A DNA stretch of 64,000 bases from Solibacillus sp. FSL R7-0668 (GTDB taxonomy: Bacteria; Bacillota; Bacilli; Bacillales_A; Planococcaceae). Position 1 is the stretch's first letter; every line of letters starts with the position of its first letter. Location of the stretch: the NCBI RefSeq assembly GCF_038006205.1, contig NZ_JBBOUU010000001.1, positions 3,350,001-3,414,000 on the forward strand. Reading direction: 5' to 3'. The translations under genes were made by a program, and so were the position numbers. Below, in pieces: positions 62,416 to 64,000 of this stretch. The notes under the pieces are model-generated. The model saw only the letters and a list, made by a program, of their open reading frames with translations, was not told the DNA's origin and searched no databases.

Positions 62416-62614
62416 TTGTATAACTCCTTCACTTCTGTTTGATATCTCCATCTTATAAGAAAACTCATGATAGATGTTAGCCTTAAGCGAACAAACTTTC
62501 ATTTAAGAAAGTTCTGTTAATTTCTAGAAAAACGCTTTCAATGAGCAGAAAATAGGCAAGTTCATTTTGCTGACATATTGTGAACGTTTTCATGTTTTTT
62601 TCGCAGCATTTCCT

Positions 62615-62644
62615 TTGAGGTCTGACGTCTATTCATTGTATAGT
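62615..62644 (+). promoter_or_regulatory. Promoter of the 59-aa ORF
   Basis: TTGAGG (62615-62620) and TATAGT (62639-62644) are 18 nt apart, about 35 nt before the ATG at 62680. Confidence 0.5.
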
Positions 62645-62679
62645 AGCTATAGAAAATAACATTTTAGGAGATGACATAG

Positions 62680-62859
62680 ATGGGCACAGAAATTCTAAAT
62701 TACGTAGAAAAAATGGAAGCCGCAGTATTAAATAATTTAGTAACAACAGACACTTCAGATATTTATGAAATCGCAACGGATATGATTGCACAGGACCAAG
62801 CCGCTTTCGAACATATTTGCCAAGCTTACGAAATTGTAAAACATAACTTAGTAGGTTAA
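62680..62859 (+). CDS. 59-aa acidic protein, unknown
   Basis: This is a small ORF with AGGAG 9 nt before the ATG and a good promoter upstream. The product starts MGTEILNYVEKMEAAVLNNL and ends CQAYEIVKHNLVG. It is acidic and helical, with one Cys and no membrane segment. I do not recognise a family. The IS3-family element begins 39 bp after its stop, and no terminator lies between, so the insertion may have separated the gene from its 3' end. Confidence 0.6.
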   Translation: MGTEILNYVEKMEAAVLNNLVTTDTSDIYEIATDMIAQDQAAFEHICQAYEIVKHNLVG

Positions 62860-62986
62860 TGCCAACATAATCTAAAAACCCAATCCATCCCCTAAAATGT
62901 ACCCTATAAGATAGACACTTTGAAAAAGTCTATCCTATAGGGTATTTTTATTTATAGTGAGAAAAAAGATGTCGGAGTGGAATCAA

Positions 62987-63406
62987 ATGACGAAAGAATT
63001 ATTTACAAAAAAAGAACAAGAACAACTAAAATGCAATCCTAATGTGCAAGCTGTTAGTGAGAGATCAATTACATATACAGATGAATTTAAACGTCATTTT
63101 ATTGCGGAGTATGAGAAAGGGAAGCTTCCTAGAGAGATTTTTGAAGATGTTGGTTTAAATGTTGAATTAATCGGTTTAGAGCGTATTAATTCAGCTCGAA
63201 AACGTTGGCGTGCAGCCTATCGTAAATCAGGTGTGGCAGGTCTACAAGATACTCGAAAAACCAATTCTGGTAGACCTTCAGAACGTGAATTAACATTAGA
63301 AGAAAAAATCACTCGGCTAGAAGTGAAAAATCGTATATTAGCAGCGGAGAACGAATTACTAAAAAAGCTCGATTTACTCGAAAGGCAGATGTTAAAGAAG
63401 AAGTAA
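62987..63406 (+). CDS. IS3-family transposase OrfA
   Basis: This 139-aa DNA-binding subunit has helix-turn-helix segments (YTDEFKRHFIAEYEKGKLPREIFEDVGL and the RKRWRAAYRKSGVAGLQD linker) and a C-terminal leucine-rich coiled coil (LEEKITRLEVKNRILAAENELLKKL). ATG 62987 has GGAG 9 nt upstream; ATG 62969 and GTG 62957 are alternatives. It ends 40 nt after the A AAA AAG frameshift site. Confidence 0.82.
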   Translation: MTKELFTKKEQEQLKCNPNVQAVSERSITYTDEFKRHFIAEYEKGKLPREIFEDVGLNVELIGLERINSARKRWRAAYRKSGVAGLQDTRKTNSGRPSERELTLEEKITRLEVKNRILAAENELLKKLDLLERQMLKKK

Positions 63407-64000
63407 AAATTACACCAGAATTAAAGTTCGAACTCATCCAGCATACGATAAAAAAATACAAATTAAAGCGCATGGTGAGCTATTTATGTAACATAATGGG
63501 CGTATCTCGTTCAGGTTACTACAATTACTTCACGGAAAAATCAGCACAAAAGCGCGCAATTAAAGCGGAAATAGATGAAGAAGTAAAGGATATCATTTTA
63601 AAGGCGTATCATTTCCGAGGACGCAAAAAAGGAGCACGCCAAATTAAAATGACCTTAGAAAATCAATACCAAATTACATATAACTTAAAGCGTATTCGCC
63701 GCATAATGAAAAAATTTTCGATTATATGTCCAATTCGTAAAGCAAATCCATATCGTCGCATGGCGAAAGCAACGAAAGAACATCGCACATGTCAGAACAA
63801 ACTACAACGTCAATTTAAACAAGGTGAAGCAGGTAAAGTTCTGTTAACAGATATCACTTATTTAACGTATAAAGGTGGAAAACGCGCTTATTTATCAACG
63901 ATTAAAGACGCCGAAACGAATGAGATTTTAGCGTATGAAGTATCCCCTTCATTACATCTAGAGATTGCGCTCAATACGCTTCACAAACTGAAGAAACACC
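63361..64000 (+). CDS. IS3-family transposase OrfB (partial, -1 frame)
   Basis: The frame -1 to orfA is open from the A AAA AAG site (63361-63367) to the window edge. It encodes an HTH_21 region (KLKRMVSYLCNIMGVSRSGYYNYF), a linker, and the start of the rve/DDE domain (VLLTDITYLTYKGGKRAYLSTIKDAETNEILAYEVS) with the first two catalytic acids. It is expressed by programmed -1 frameshifting as an OrfAB fusion. The third acid (E) and the C-terminus are outside the window. Confidence 0.8.

Larger units (their letters stand above)
62898..64000 (+). mobile_element. IS3-family (IS150-like) insertion sequence, cut by the window end
   Basis: The left end begins at TGTACCCTATAAGATAGAC and contains a near-perfect hairpin (TACCCTAT..GATAGAC with GTCTATC..ATAGGGTA) that would block outside transcription. 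orfA and a -1-frame orfB follow, joined at an A6G slippery site. The right end is beyond 64000, so target repeats cannot be checked. Confidence 0.82.

Overview
The window looks like chromosome of a low-GC, motile, endospore-forming Bacillales bacterium, probably a Solibacillus/Lysinibacillus-type Planococcaceae. Support: Gram-positive Shine-Dalgarno (SD) sites with many TTG/GTG starts; spore genes (pdaA, tlp, a CotA-like laccase, a YjcZ-type peptide, gamma-SASP-like peptides); motAB; and gene content that follows the B. subtilis yfh-yfj-yfk-yfl-yfm segment (yfhJ, yfhH, recX, yfhF, pdaA, a MFS gene, yfkK, a YflG-like map, a DEAD-box helicase). I infer the genus from gene content and did not search a database.

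Layout. 1-4.8 kb: recX-yfhH-yfhJ (minus), then yfhF, pdaA and rlmD (plus). 5-9 kb: a butanediol dehydrogenase, an ECF sigma/anti-sigma pair, and a MFS exporter behind an attenuator-like leader. 9.3-15.2 kb: a SE1561-type peptide, class I fumarase with a candidate cre site, cystine symporter tcyP, and a P1B-4 iron-efflux ATPase (pfeT) whose -10 lies in a perfect PerR box. 15-24.7 kb: membrane proteins, the psuK-psuG pseudouridine operon with a consensus promoter inside palindromes, motAB, the first of two M29 aminopeptidases, a small His-tailed membrane protein, carbonic anhydrase, a GNAT and PPK2. 25-36 kb: a C39-like lipoprotein, map, a TPP-riboswitch thiT gene, sbcDC, a GDSL esterase, the second M29 aminopeptidase and a DEAD-box helicase. 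36-44 kb: thiolase, phosphoesterase, a frameshifted globin-coupled chemoreceptor, a radical SAM/SPASM protein, a DUF1456 protein and catalase. 44-50 kb: an oppABCDF operon. 50-51.1 kb: small spore-type peptides.

51.2-52.85 kb is an IS110-family element. Its recombinase gene is followed by about 270 nt of GC-rich, structured non-coding DNA, the arrangement expected for a 3'-end bridge RNA (IS1111-type). 53-62.9 kb carries a MFS gene, a DUF3298-type protein, a CotA-like multicopper oxidase with a sigma-K-like promoter, a permease, a patatin, tlp, a repetitive DUF6944-like protein, dus, an aspartate-dehydrogenase-like gene and an unlisted 59-aa ORF. The window ends inside an IS3-family element whose orfB runs off the edge.

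Functional links visible here: iron and oxidative-stress handling (PerR-type control of pfeT; catalase), thiamine sensing by riboswitch, peptide uptake (opp) with intracellular peptidases (M29 pair, map), and sporulation. The most useful leads are the candidate bridge RNA, the A8-tract frameshift and degenerate zinc domain of the globin sensor, the PerR/Fur-like architecture at pfeT, and the terminator leader of the MFS gene.
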